From an uncultured Mollicutes bacterium (GTDB lineage Bacteria > Bacillota_I > Bacilli_A > RFN20 > CAG-288), in assembly GCA_900539865.1 (NCBI GenBank), contig UQDS01000009.1:1-45390 (forward strand): a stretch of 45,390 bases of DNA. The letters run 5' to 3'. This document shows, piece by piece, positions 8,495 through 16,725 of this stretch. A model generated the notes under the pieces. It made no database searches. It had not been told where the DNA came from and saw only the letters and a program-made list of their open reading frames with translations. The position numbers and the translations under genes are program-made. Within the stretch, counting starts at the first letter, position 1; each line of letters starts with the position of its first letter.

Positions 8495-9136
8495 CTAATT
8501 TAATTTAAGAAGAGGTATGATTTCTGAAAAAGAATCTACTTTTATATCCGCGAAAGGACTCTTTTTGGCATCTTTGATAGCAATCGCTATCATTTCTGCA
8601 GACTTTGCTGCTTTAATTCCGGCAACAGCATCTTCAATAACTGCACAGTCTTTTGGTTGCAAATTAAGTTTCTTGCAAGCAAGAAGAAAGACTTCTGGAT
8701 CGGGTTTGGAATGAGTGATTTCGTTTCCATCAGCGATGGCATCAAAGGCATCGATCAGATGGATGTTTGTAAGGATTTTTTTGGCGTTTTTAGAAGAGGA
8801 ACCTATCGCTGTTTTAATCCCTTTTTGCTTTAACAAAGAAAGGAAGTCTAAGAAACCGGGAAGAATATCTTTCGGGGTAAGATTGTTTAACAACGAGACA
8901 TAAATCTCATTCTTTTCTTTCATCAAAGCTTCTTTTTCTTCTTCGCTATATTGTTTTGTAGAAAGCTCTAAGATAATTTCTAATGACTCTCTGCGGGAGA
9001 CACCGCGCAACAGATTGTTTCTTTCTCTATCAAAAGGAATACCTTCTTTTTCTGCAATAGATTTCCACGCTTGATAATGATAGTTATCGGTAGATACAAT
9101 TACACCATCTAAATCAAAAATGATTGCTTTCGTCAT
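8495..9136 (-). CDS. pgmB: Beta-phosphoglucomutase (HAD superfamily)
   Basis: The protein has 213 residues, close to the usual 220. It interconverts beta-glucose 1-phosphate and glucose 6-phosphate in the cytosol. FDLDG puts the nucleophile at Asp8 and the acid/base at Asp10. YHYQAW contains the family's His20, and GVSRRES carries the substrate-binding Arg49. GSSSKNA (Ser114), SKPDPEVF (Lys144) and IEDAVAGI (Glu168, Asp169) complete the HAD core. The spacing matches the well-studied lactococcal enzyme closely. It is the last gene of the sugar operon, 1 nt after the esterase gene. Its presence implies that a beta-glycosyl phosphate is produced, yet no classical phosphorylase is encoded here; the GH3 enzyme upstream is a possible source. 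Confidence 0.9.
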   Translation of the reverse strand: MTKAIIFDLDGVIVSTDNYHYQAWKSIAEKEGIPFDRERNNLLRGVSRRESLEIILELSTKQYSEEEKEALMKEKNEIYVSLLNNLTPKDILPGFLDFLSLLKQKGIKTAIGSSSKNAKKILTNIHLIDAFDAIADGNEITHSKPDPEVFLLACKKLNLQPKDCAVIEDAVAGIKAAKSAEMIAIAIKDAKKSPFADIKVDSFSEIIPLLKLN

Positions 9137-9137
9137 T

Positions 9138-10004
9138 TCAGTTACTCTCTATAAAGGTCAAAGACATCTCTGGCCACTTCTGCATATTGAGACCGTCGAC
9201 TTCTTCTTTGTCTTTCACTGTTTCGTCGCAAAGAGAAACACCATGTCCTCCATTTGCAAACAAATGTAATTCTACAGGAACTTTAAGTTCAACTAATCTT
9301 GCGGCTAAGGAAGTTAAATCCGAAGGAAGAATAACAGAATCACGATAGGAACCAAAGGCAAAGATGGGTGGCATATCGGGTCTAAGATGCGGTAATAAAT
9401 TTAAAGACTCTAATTCTTTTTCACTGGGATTTTCTTTTCCTAAAAGAATTTCACGAATGGTTGGGCCTCTAAAGTCCGGTAATTTTCCTGCTTCGATCAA
9501 GGCTAAAACTTCATCGGGAAAATCTCCCTTGTCTCTTTGGGGATGCAGTGTGACTGCAGGATAACCTAAAATGATATGATCCGGACGTAAAGAATCATCC
9601 TTAGTGCAAAGATTTCCTAACAAATCACGGTTGTCAAAAAAACAGCCAAAAGTGAGAGCGAGATTTCCACCAGCGGAAAAACCAATGATATCAATTTCGT
9701 CAATTAAGAATTCTTCTTTGTGATTTTTTACATATAAGAAAGCTTGAGCTAATTGTCTTAATTGTGTAGGAAAGGGATGCTGGATTCCACAATCATAATG
9801 AAGGACAAAAGCATGATAGCCGTGGCGAAGGTAAAACATTGCAACAGGTTCTCCTTCATTTTTGGAACAATAAGAATAGCCACCACCGGGACAAACAATA
9901 ATTGCGTGGTGCTTTCTACCTTTTCTATCGTATTCTCCATCATCTAGGATATAAGTATCTAAATAGCTATCATCGCCATCTAATAATATTCGATTACTGA
10001 TCAT
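9138..10004 (-). CDS. Alpha/beta-hydrolase, probable sugar-ester (acetyl) esterase
   Basis: The protein has 288 residues from the ATG at 10004, chosen because AAAGGAG sits 5 nt before it; a start 11 codons upstream would overlap the GH3 gene and lacks such a site. It is cytosolic, with no signal peptide. CPGGGY (38-43) supplies the oxyanion hole, GFSAGG the nucleophile Ser110, FGSYRDSV a likely acid at Asp222, and NGGHGVSL the catalytic His254. This pattern is typical of BD-FAE/acetylxylan-esterase-type hydrolases in carbohydrate operons. It probably removes acetyl or acyl groups from imported oligosaccharides. The substrate is inferred from context only. Confidence 0.8.
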   Translation of the reverse strand: MISNRILLDGDDSYLDTYILDDGEYDRKGRKHHAIIVCPGGGYSYCSKNEGEPVAMFYLRHGYHAFVLHYDCGIQHPFPTQLRQLAQAFLYVKNHKEEFLIDEIDIIGFSAGGNLALTFGCFFDNRDLLGNLCTKDDSLRPDHIILGYPAVTLHPQRDKGDFPDEVLALIEAGKLPDFRGPTIREILLGKENPSEKELESLNLLPHLRPDMPPIFAFGSYRDSVILPSDLTSLAARLVELKVPVELHLFANGGHGVSLCDETVKDKEEVDGLNMQKWPEMSLTFIESN

Positions 10005-10018
10005 AGTTTCTCCTTTCT

Positions 10019-11713
10019 TTATAAGTGTGTATCCCATTTTCCACAGAAGGAATCGACAGGATCTTTACCGCGGAAAGTATCGCGTCCTAATAATTTTTCA
10101 ACCAAACAAGATAATGTGTAATCATTCATTCCATAGGTGTTGATATAGGTTTTTACACGTGGAACATCTAGTAAATGATACGGGTTTGCTAGAGAGATAA
10201 AGATGGTAGGAATGGAATTGATGTAAATTGGAACGTTGACCCCCATCGGATTGGTCCATTCAATACGGACGGTAGTTTGATTGGATTTTGTTTCTAAATT
10301 AGCAAGATATATGATGACATCATATTTCTCTTTGACACTTTCAAAGGCCTCTTGTAAACCTTCATAAGTACCGTTTGAGACAAAGGGTGTGACTTCAAAT
10401 CCCTCTTTTTCTAAGAGATTCTTAAATTGAACACCTACTTCTGTTCTGAGATAACCTAAAGCGTTTGCTCCGCTCTCTAAAACATGTAGAAGAACACGTT
10501 TGTTTTTCTCTACAGAAAGAGGAAGAACACCAGTCTGCTCTTTAATTAAAGTAATAGAGTCCGCTGCGATTTTTTTAGCCACATCAATATTTTCACTTTT
10601 CCTGAGAATAGGAGCTTTTCTTAAAAATGTAAAGTTTTCATCTAAAAGTCCTATTTTCATCTTAGTGGCTAAAATGCGAAGAAGCGCATCGTGAAGTCTC
10701 TCTTCTGTGAGAATGTTTTTTTCAAAACCTTGTTTCATAAAAAGAAAGTCTTCGTCTAAATTTTTGCAAAAGAGAAACATGTCATTTCCGACTTGAATGG
10801 AATAGGGAACAGCGACATCTCTTGCCATAGGAATATTGAAACCGGCCATCGTAGATGCATCTGTTAGAATTAAACCATTAAAACCTAATTTCTCTCGTAA
10901 GAGCCCGTTTAACAGCTCGTGAGATAATGAAGCAGGGAGAATATCTTCGTCAGCTAAATCAGGTTGAAGTCTCTTGCTATAGGAGGGAAGAAGAATGTGA
11001 CCTGTCATAAAAGCTAAGACACCCGCTTTAATTTCGCTTTCATAAATTGCCCCATAGCTTTTATCCCATTCTTCACAGGATAAGTCATTGATGGAAGAAA
11101 CAAGATGTTGATCTCGTTCATCTCTTCCATCGCCAGGGAAATGCTTGGCGGAACAAGCTACGTTATTCTTTTGCGAAGCTAGGATATAATTCGTTGCACA
11201 GTCTTTTACTAGGTCAATGCAAGAGGAGAATGTTCGTGTGTTCATGATAGGATTTCTAAAGTTATAATCGATATCACTAACAGGAGCAAAGGCAAAATTT
11301 ACACCGATTTCATTGGCTTCCTCAGAACATATTCTTCCTAATTCATAAGCGTTATGACTGTTATTTGTAGCGCCAACCATCATATTTGTAGCGACGTTTG
11401 TTCCTTCAATACAGCAACCTGCACCACCGGATTCGAGATTTGCAGCGATAAAGAGAGGAATGTTTGAATTGTTTTGAACGTAGGAGACAATCGCTCTATC
11501 GGTATCTTTGTTTAAAGGGCGAAGCATGATGCCACCGACATGTAAGTCTTTGATGATATGACTGAGATAGTTTTCATCAAAACCTCTACCGACAACAAAG
11601 AACAATTGACCGATTTTTTCTTCTAGAGTCATAGAAGAAATCATCTTTTCAATTCTGTTGATCTGCTTATCGTTAAGTTGATATGGCGCAATTTTAAGAT
11701 TGATATTAGACAT
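10019..11713 (-). CDS. Glycoside hydrolase family 3 enzyme, NagZ-like subgroup
   Basis: The protein has 564 residues and no signal peptide, so it is cytosolic. The GH3 TIM-barrel is clear: MTLEEKIGQLFF near the N-terminus, KHFPGDGRDERDQH (190-203) and LILTDASTM with nucleophile Asp285. The 190-203 segment fits the NagZ-subgroup pattern KHFPG-x-G-x4-D-x-H, in which the Asp201/His203 dyad acts as acid/base, although Asp replaces the usual His/Leu after PG. A C-terminal alpha/beta sandwich domain (about 390-560) follows. Substrates of the subgroup include beta-GlcNAc and beta-glucosides. Some members with the His dyad work as phosphorylases, which would feed the beta-phosphoglucomutase in this operon. 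The gene starts 2 nt after the permease gene. Confidence 0.8.
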   Translation of the reverse strand: MSNINLKIAPYQLNDKQINRIEKMISSMTLEEKIGQLFFVVGRGFDENYLSHIIKDLHVGGIMLRPLNKDTDRAIVSYVQNNSNIPLFIAANLESGGAGCCIEGTNVATNMMVGATNNSHNAYELGRICSEEANEIGVNFAFAPVSDIDYNFRNPIMNTRTFSSCIDLVKDCATNYILASQKNNVACSAKHFPGDGRDERDQHLVSSINDLSCEEWDKSYGAIYESEIKAGVLAFMTGHILLPSYSKRLQPDLADEDILPASLSHELLNGLLREKLGFNGLILTDASTMAGFNIPMARDVAVPYSIQVGNDMFLFCKNLDEDFLFMKQGFEKNILTEERLHDALLRILATKMKIGLLDENFTFLRKAPILRKSENIDVAKKIAADSITLIKEQTGVLPLSVEKNKRVLLHVLESGANALGYLRTEVGVQFKNLLEKEGFEVTPFVSNGTYEGLQEAFESVKEKYDVIIYLANLETKSNQTTVRIEWTNPMGVNVPIYINSIPTIFISLANPYHLLDVPRVKTYINTYGMNDYTLSCLVEKLLGRDTFRGKDPVDSFCGKWDTHL

Positions 11714-11715
11714 AG

Positions 11716-12726
11716 TTAAGCTTCTTTCTTTTTACGCGTGAACATATTGCAAAATAAATTCTTTAAACGTTCTTGATTCGTCGTATAGGCCATAATAAGG
11801 ACGATCGCGATACCAGTTATGATTGTTTGAATGGAAGAATCGATATTTAAAGCCTGGAGACCGTAGGTGATAATATTGAAGCCAAGCGCCCCGACAAAGA
11901 CACCAAAGGGAAGGGTAGAGTACTGTTCTAAGAAGAGTCCGACTAAGACAGGACCCATAGAAGAAAACATGAGACTCGTTGAAGAGAGGTTGCTGCTTGC
12001 TTCTACTTTTCCTTTGGAAGCGTTAAGGATCGCAGCAAAGCCTAATAAAACACCGATGAAGACATAAGTGAGAAGAATATTCTTTTTTTCTTTGACACCT
12101 GCATTGATTGCTAATCTCGAATTCAAACCGAGAGACTTATTGTCAGCGCCAAAACGGGTATAGTACAAAAGGAAAGAGGATAAGAGAATAACAAGAACTA
12201 AAAGAACATAACACCACGGGGCTTCGTAAAGTTGTAATAGCTCGGCGGTATATTCGGGAGTGTTATTGAAAACATTGACACCTTTTCCATCAAAGAGAAT
12301 GTTGGTCATCGCTTCATAAATCATAACAACACCTAAAGAGACAATCATATTAGGTACACGTAAAACAATATAGAGAAGACCTTCTAAAAGAGCTAACAAC
12401 ACAGAGAAAAAGACAGTGAAAATGATACCGACAATCAAAGGGGCTTGTAGACGAATCGTGAGATTGAGTCCGATAATTCCACCTAAGACTGAAATGGTTC
12501 CTGTGGCAAAATCCCATCTGCCTCCCTTTAAAGGAACGGCGATTGCAATACCGACAAGAGTTGCAAGAACAGACTCTTGAAAGATTTTCTCTGTCGTATA
12601 AGAGGAAAAGTATGTTCCTTGCTTTCCAGAAAAAAGAGAAATCATGGCAAAGATGACATAGAGGATTAAAGGGAATATTAAACTTTTCAGGTAGCCAAAT
12701 CCTTTTTTCAATATTTTATCTTTCAT
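11716..12726 (-). CDS. ABC sugar transporter permease (RbsC-like), second copy
   Basis: The protein has 336 residues with about eight to ten hydrophobic helices and the fold of ribose/galactose-type permeases (BPD_transp_2 family). GGRWDFATGTISVLGGIIG near 68-86 corresponds to the family's conserved FDLSVG region. The segment GADNKSLGLNSRLAINAGV (about 193-211) is the cytoplasmic coupling loop that touches the ATPase. Together with the permease at 13962-14954 it probably forms a heterodimeric channel, since only one ATPase and one binding protein are encoded. It lies between the binding-protein and GH3 genes in the minus-strand operon. Confidence 0.85.
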   Translation of the reverse strand: MKDKILKKGFGYLKSLIFPLILYVIFAMISLFSGKQGTYFSSYTTEKIFQESVLATLVGIAIAVPLKGGRWDFATGTISVLGGIIGLNLTIRLQAPLIVGIIFTVFFSVLLALLEGLLYIVLRVPNMIVSLGVVMIYEAMTNILFDGKGVNVFNNTPEYTAELLQLYEAPWCYVLLVLVILLSSFLLYYTRFGADNKSLGLNSRLAINAGVKEKKNILLTYVFIGVLLGFAAILNASKGKVEASSNLSSTSLMFSSMGPVLVGLFLEQYSTLPFGVFVGALGFNIITYGLQALNIDSSIQTIITGIAIVLIMAYTTNQERLKNLFCNMFTRKKKEA

Positions 12727-12774
12727 ATTGCAATCGCCTTTCTCATCGCCAATTACTTTAGCGATGTAATTTTT

Positions 12775-13929
12775 TTACTTAGATGTTCTTACGGATTTGA
12801 TCTCAGCCATGGTGCGGTCGGTAAGAGAGTTGAGATCACTTAAGGTAGCCTTGTCGTTATAACGGAGCAAGACATTCTTTAATTCATCTGCTGTGACAGC
12901 ACCGCCGTTGCTCATATCGCTAGGAGCGATATAGGTGGTGTAATCAGCCACATCTTCTACGCTGGTCATGATAGGATAACCGGCAACGCCGTTGACAATA
13001 TTGTCTTTGTTATACTTTCCTGTTGCGGAATCGCTATAAGATTTTCCGTCGATTGCGTTAACCAATCTAGCGACACAAGAAGCGACGGCTTGAACGTGGT
13101 TGTTATTTCCGCTTGCGACAAGTTTATCCGCTTCGAAAAGCGATTTGACGGAATCATCGTAACCCATAGAAAGCAATTTGACATTCTTGTCACGGATGAC
13201 AGGATAAACATAGTCGAGACCAGAAGAGAGGCCAAAGATGCCATCGACATTGGGGCTATCTGTTAAGACTTTGTTGGTTGCTGTTTGGACGTCTTCTGCC
13301 ATGAATCCGGTAGAAAGAACGAGCTCTTCTGCTTTTGCAGTAGAATCGAGCGCGGAAACTTCTGCTTTAAAAGCATTATAGATTTCAGGACCTTCGACAA
13401 AAGCCCAAGCCGGGAATGAAACACCACCGATATCCTTTAAGCCTGCGTCGACAGCAGCTTTTGCATAGGCTTTTCCTAAAGAGGTAAGATCACCGCCGAA
13501 CTGTTCGGTTCCACCGACAAAATATTCGTTGACCGGGCTGTCTTTGAAATCAGCAGCAGAGGCGAAATCTAAAGCTAAAGAATAATAAACCCGAGCGTTT
13601 TTGGCAGTATCTAAGCAAGAGACTAACGAGGTGTCATAACCGGAGATGATGCCTTTGCAACCAGAGGAAATGAGGTTTTCAACAACGGTGAGCTGTAAAT
13701 CATCTTGATAATTGGTGGCTTCGAAAGCAAAGTCAATCGGAAGGTTTTTAGAAAGGTAATTGCAATAATTTTGAATGGTTTTTCCTTGAACATCGGAGAA
13801 GGAATACATGACAACACCGATTTTTATTCTTTCTTCGGTGTTTCCTCCGCTTTCACCTGTTTGACCGCAACCGGTTAAAGCACCTAATAAAACAGCTAAA
13901 CTCAACATCAAATTTTTAGAACGTTTCAT
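12775..13929 (-). CDS. Sugar ABC transporter substrate-binding lipoprotein
   Basis: The protein has 384 residues. A type II signal peptide with lipobox LTGC puts the lipidated Cys at 21. The mature part starts with IKIGVVMYSFSDVQGKTI, the first strand and helix of a periplasmic-binding-protein fold like that of ribose/galactose receptors (Peripla_BP_4). The segments NVDGIFGLSSGLD and VKLLSMGYDD are the matching strands in the C-terminal lobe. It would capture the sugar outside the membrane and deliver it to the two permeases. A good AGGAG site precedes the ATG. The ligand cannot be read from the sequence, but the linked GH3, esterase and GH39-like domain suggest a plant or host beta-linked oligosaccharide. 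Confidence 0.85.
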   Translation of the reverse strand: MKRSKNLMLSLAVLLGALTGCGQTGESGGNTEERIKIGVVMYSFSDVQGKTIQNYCNYLSKNLPIDFAFEATNYQDDLQLTVVENLISSGCKGIISGYDTSLVSCLDTAKNARVYYSLALDFASAADFKDSPVNEYFVGGTEQFGGDLTSLGKAYAKAAVDAGLKDIGGVSFPAWAFVEGPEIYNAFKAEVSALDSTAKAEELVLSTGFMAEDVQTATNKVLTDSPNVDGIFGLSSGLDYVYPVIRDKNVKLLSMGYDDSVKSLFEADKLVASGNNNHVQAVASCVARLVNAIDGKSYSDSATGKYNKDNIVNGVAGYPIMTSVEDVADYTTYIAPSDMSNGGAVTADELKNVLLRYNDKATLSDLNSLTDRTMAEIKSVRTSK

Positions 13930-13961
13930 AATATAATTCTCCTTTCTATGAAATTGTTCGT

Positions 13962-14954
13962 TTAACGAGGCATTTCTTTGACGTTTTTACTTTGTCGTAA
14001 CGTCATGAAAATGATGATTAAGAAGATAATTCCTTTGACTAAGGAAATATAATTTGTTGGTACACCAGCCATGGTCATACCATTAGAGAGAAGACGATAA
14101 GTGATACAACCGATGACGGCGGCAGACATTTTGGATTTGCTGCCACCGTTGAGGTTCATGCCACCTAGAATGATTGCGATCATAATGTCCATCTCCATAC
14201 CAGATCCTATTGATTTTCCGATGCTTCCGCTGCGGGCCATCAAGAAGATACTTGCGATACCAACTAATAAGCCGGCTAATATATAAGAGAAGTACTTAAT
14301 ACCGTCAACATTAACACCATTTTGTTTTGCAGATAACGAATTGTCGCCAATTGCTTTCGCCTGTTTTCCTAATTTTGTAAAGTTAAACAGAAATCCGGTG
14401 ATGAGAATTACAATGATTGTAATAGCAAGTTGAAGAACCCAATTAGACTTTAAATTAGAGATCAAATTATAATCATTGACATGGACGACACCATCCGAGA
14501 GGGAACAGACGTAGGTAATGACACCTCTGCAAGAGAACATAATGGCTAAGGAGGCGATTGTTGTGACTAATTTGAATTTAATAGAGATGAAACATTGAAG
14601 AGCGTAGAGAATCATGGACAATACAATGGAGACGATGATACCTATCCAAAGTTGTCCAGTTTCGTTAGCTATCAGTACCATCAGCAACGAGCAAAGACCC
14701 GCGACGCTTCCGCTTGCAATGTCAAAGCTTCCACAGGAGAAGACAAAGAGCAATCCGCAGGCCATGATTAACAAGGAAGAAATTTGACCGACTAATGTTT
14801 TAAGGTTGTAGGTTGAAAAAATATTTCCTTCTGTCAATATCGAAAAGAGAACAACAACAAAGATCAAAGAACCCCATTGTATGATTTCTCCTTTGTGTTC
14901 TTTTAATCCGCGAGGGGCAAAGAACGATTTGATTTGATTGGCAAGTGCTTTCAT
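13962..14954 (-). CDS. ABC sugar transporter permease (RbsC-like), first copy
   Basis: The protein has 330 residues with about nine membrane helices and belongs to the RbsC/BPD_transp_2 family. FSCGSFDIASGSVAGLCSLL (about 68-87) is the family's FDLSVGS-type segment. LGKQAKAIGDNSLSAKQNGV (about 191-210) is the cytoplasmic coupling loop, and IAIILGGMNLNGGSKSKMSA (about 273-292) is the conserved GG-rich loop late in the protein. It follows the ATPase gene by 8 nt and is therefore likely translationally linked to it. It probably pairs with the permease at 11716-12726. Confidence 0.85.
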   Translation of the reverse strand: MKALANQIKSFFAPRGLKEHKGEIIQWGSLIFVVVLFSILTEGNIFSTYNLKTLVGQISSLLIMACGLLFVFSCGSFDIASGSVAGLCSLLMVLIANETGQLWIGIIVSIVLSMILYALQCFISIKFKLVTTIASLAIMFSCRGVITYVCSLSDGVVHVNDYNLISNLKSNWVLQLAITIIVILITGFLFNFTKLGKQAKAIGDNSLSAKQNGVNVDGIKYFSYILAGLLVGIASIFLMARSGSIGKSIGSGMEMDIMIAIILGGMNLNGGSKSKMSAAVIGCITYRLLSNGMTMAGVPTNYISLVKGIIFLIIIFMTLRQSKNVKEMPR

Positions 14955-14962
14955 TTTCCCTC

Positions 14963-16543
14963 CTAAATCATGTAGTTGATAATATCTTCTTCTTTTAAGT
15001 CTTTGCTTCTTAAGAATTCATGATTGATTTTGCCGTCTTTCATAATAAGAATTCTATCGCTCATACCGATGAGTTCGGGGAGTTCTTCTGAGACGATGAG
15101 AATCGTATAGCCCTCGTGTTTTAATTGGTTGAAGAGTTGATACATTGTCGCTTTCACCATGACGTCAACACCGCGGGTTGGCGAATCAAAGACTAAAATT
15201 TTAGAATTGTTTCCAATCCATTTTCCAAAGCTTACCTTTTGTTTATTTCCACCAGACAATTCTTTTACTGATTGATTCATCGAAGCGCATTTAATATGGA
15301 AGGATTCAATGATATCTTTTGCAAATTTCTTTTCGCTTTTTGGAGTGATGACACCGAAGATAGAAAGATTATCTAAATTGGATATACATAAGTTGTTTTT
15401 GATGGAATCGGGTAAAATCAATGTTTCTTTATCTCTGTCTTTCGATATATAACCGATGGATGCTTTCAGTGCGGTATCAATGCTTTTAATTTCGTATTGG
15501 ACAACGTCATTGATTTCTACAAGAGGTTGTTTTCTTAATTTTGCAAGATTGTTTTTCCACTTTTCTTTAAACGTTGGCTGTCTCTTGCTGTAGGCGTAAA
15601 TATGTCCTGAAACAAGTTTTTCCATGCCGAAGAAGGCTCTTGCTAAATCATGCATACCGGAATCTGATAACCCGCCAATTCCAACGATCTCTCCTTCTCT
15701 AACCGATAGGGAAATATCATGAAGATGAGAGGTGGAGATATGATCTGCAATTAAAGTTTCTCTTTCTCCGTGCGTCGGAGTGAAGTCACTTCTATAGTAA
15801 TCTCCTTTCCCTTCTCTTCCTACCATTGCTTTTTTAATGGTGTCTGCATCGAAATCTTTCTTTTCCAATGTCGTTATCATGCGGCCGTCTCTTAAAACAG
15901 TCATAACATCACAGGTAGAAGAAAGCTCATCTAAATCGTGAGAGATGAAAAGAACAGCTTTGCCTTTGTTCCTTAAATCATCCATGATTTCATGAATTTT
16001 TATTCTTCCTGTCTGACTCAACGCAGTTGTTGTTTCATCGACGATAAAAAGATCAGGATCAATTGATAACGCTTTGGCGATTTCTACCATTTTTCTGACT
16101 TCAAAAGAATAGGATGCTATCGGAAGAGTGACATTAATATCTTCCATCCCGACCAATTTCATCACCTTTTTTGCTTCTTCATCCATCTTCTTGTGGTCAA
16201 GATAGATGCCTTTGGTAAATTCCTTTTCTCTTCCTAAAAAGATATTTTCGCTGACAGTGAGATAATCAATGGTACCTGTTTCCTGGACAATCATAGCGAT
16301 GTGTTCTTTTTGGGCGTCAAGATAACTGTTAGGTTTGAACTCGCGTCCTTTATAGAATATTTCTCCTGATGTCTTAGAGTAAATTCCACAGATCATTTGC
16401 GAAATGGTGGATTTACCAGAACCGTTTTCACCAATGAGTCCACGAATTTCCCCGCTGTAGATTTCCATAGAAACCTTATCCACCGCGATGATGTCTCCGA
16501 ACTTTTTGGTGAGATCTTTTGTTGATACCAATAATTCTTTCAT
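14963..16543 (-). CDS. Sugar ABC transporter ATPase, two fused nucleotide-binding domains (RbsA/MglA-like)
   Basis: The protein has 526 residues. Domain 1 has Walker A GENGSGKS (38-45) and Walker B LFIVDE (Glu170), but its signature reads SYSFEVRK instead of LSGGQ. Domain 2 lacks a canonical Walker A (GGLSDSG, near 282) but keeps LSGGNKQK (about 450) and LVFDSPTRGVDV. This split of intact and degenerate motifs is normal for RbsA/MglA-type importers, where one composite site does most of the work. It powers uptake through the two permeases. It is the first gene of the seven-gene minus-strand operon, which starts in the intergenic region shared with the AraC-GH39 regulator. TAGGAG precedes the ATG. 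Confidence 0.9.
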   Translation of the reverse strand: MKELLVSTKDLTKKFGDIIAVDKVSMEIYSGEIRGLIGENGSGKSTISQMICGIYSKTSGEIFYKGREFKPNSYLDAQKEHIAMIVQETGTIDYLTVSENIFLGREKEFTKGIYLDHKKMDEEAKKVMKLVGMEDINVTLPIASYSFEVRKMVEIAKALSIDPDLFIVDETTTALSQTGRIKIHEIMDDLRNKGKAVLFISHDLDELSSTCDVMTVLRDGRMITTLEKKDFDADTIKKAMVGREGKGDYYRSDFTPTHGERETLIADHISTSHLHDISLSVREGEIVGIGGLSDSGMHDLARAFFGMEKLVSGHIYAYSKRQPTFKEKWKNNLAKLRKQPLVEINDVVQYEIKSIDTALKASIGYISKDRDKETLILPDSIKNNLCISNLDNLSIFGVITPKSEKKFAKDIIESFHIKCASMNQSVKELSGGNKQKVSFGKWIGNNSKILVFDSPTRGVDVMVKATMYQLFNQLKHEGYTILIVSEELPELIGMSDRILIMKDGKINHEFLRSKDLKEEDIINYMI

Positions 16544-16567
16544 GCCCCGATTTCTCCTACAAGAAAA

Positions 16568-16596
16568 ATTATATAAGGGCTTTCAGTAAATGAAAA
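16568..16596 (-). promoter_or_regulatory. Candidate promoter of the sugar-uptake operon
   Basis: On the minus strand TTTTCA (16596-16591) and TATAAT (16573-16568) are 17 bp apart. The leader would be very short before the ATPase start at 16543. The weak -35 fits a promoter that needs an activator. Confidence 0.45.
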
Positions 16597-16614
16597 CGCT
16601 ATTTTCTTCCTTAT

Positions 16615-16634
16615 AATGTCAAAAAATTGACATT
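16615..16634. promoter_or_regulatory. Inverted repeat, candidate AraC operator
   Basis: A perfect 8-bp inverted repeat, AATGTCAA-AAAA-TTGACATT, sits between the divergent operons, about 20 bp upstream of the -35 of the uptake operon. A third GACATT half-site lies at 16669-16674 inside ATTATAAGACATTAAAT, 40 bp from the GACATT at 16629. It is a plausible binding site for the AraC-GH39 protein. Confidence 0.5.
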
Positions 16635-16694
16635 TTAACAATTGTAATTTTAAAAATAAGAATTATAAGACATTAAATATCAAAAAAATAGCAG

Positions 16695-16700
16695 TATAAT
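16695..16700 (+). promoter_or_regulatory. Candidate -10 of the AraC-GH39 gene
   Basis: A perfect TATAAT lies 26 nt before the start codon; no good -35 is visible at 16-18 bp. TTAGGAG at about 16710-16716 is the ribosome site. Confidence 0.45.
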
Positions 16701-16725
16701 AAAAGAAAGTTAGGAGAAAAAACGC

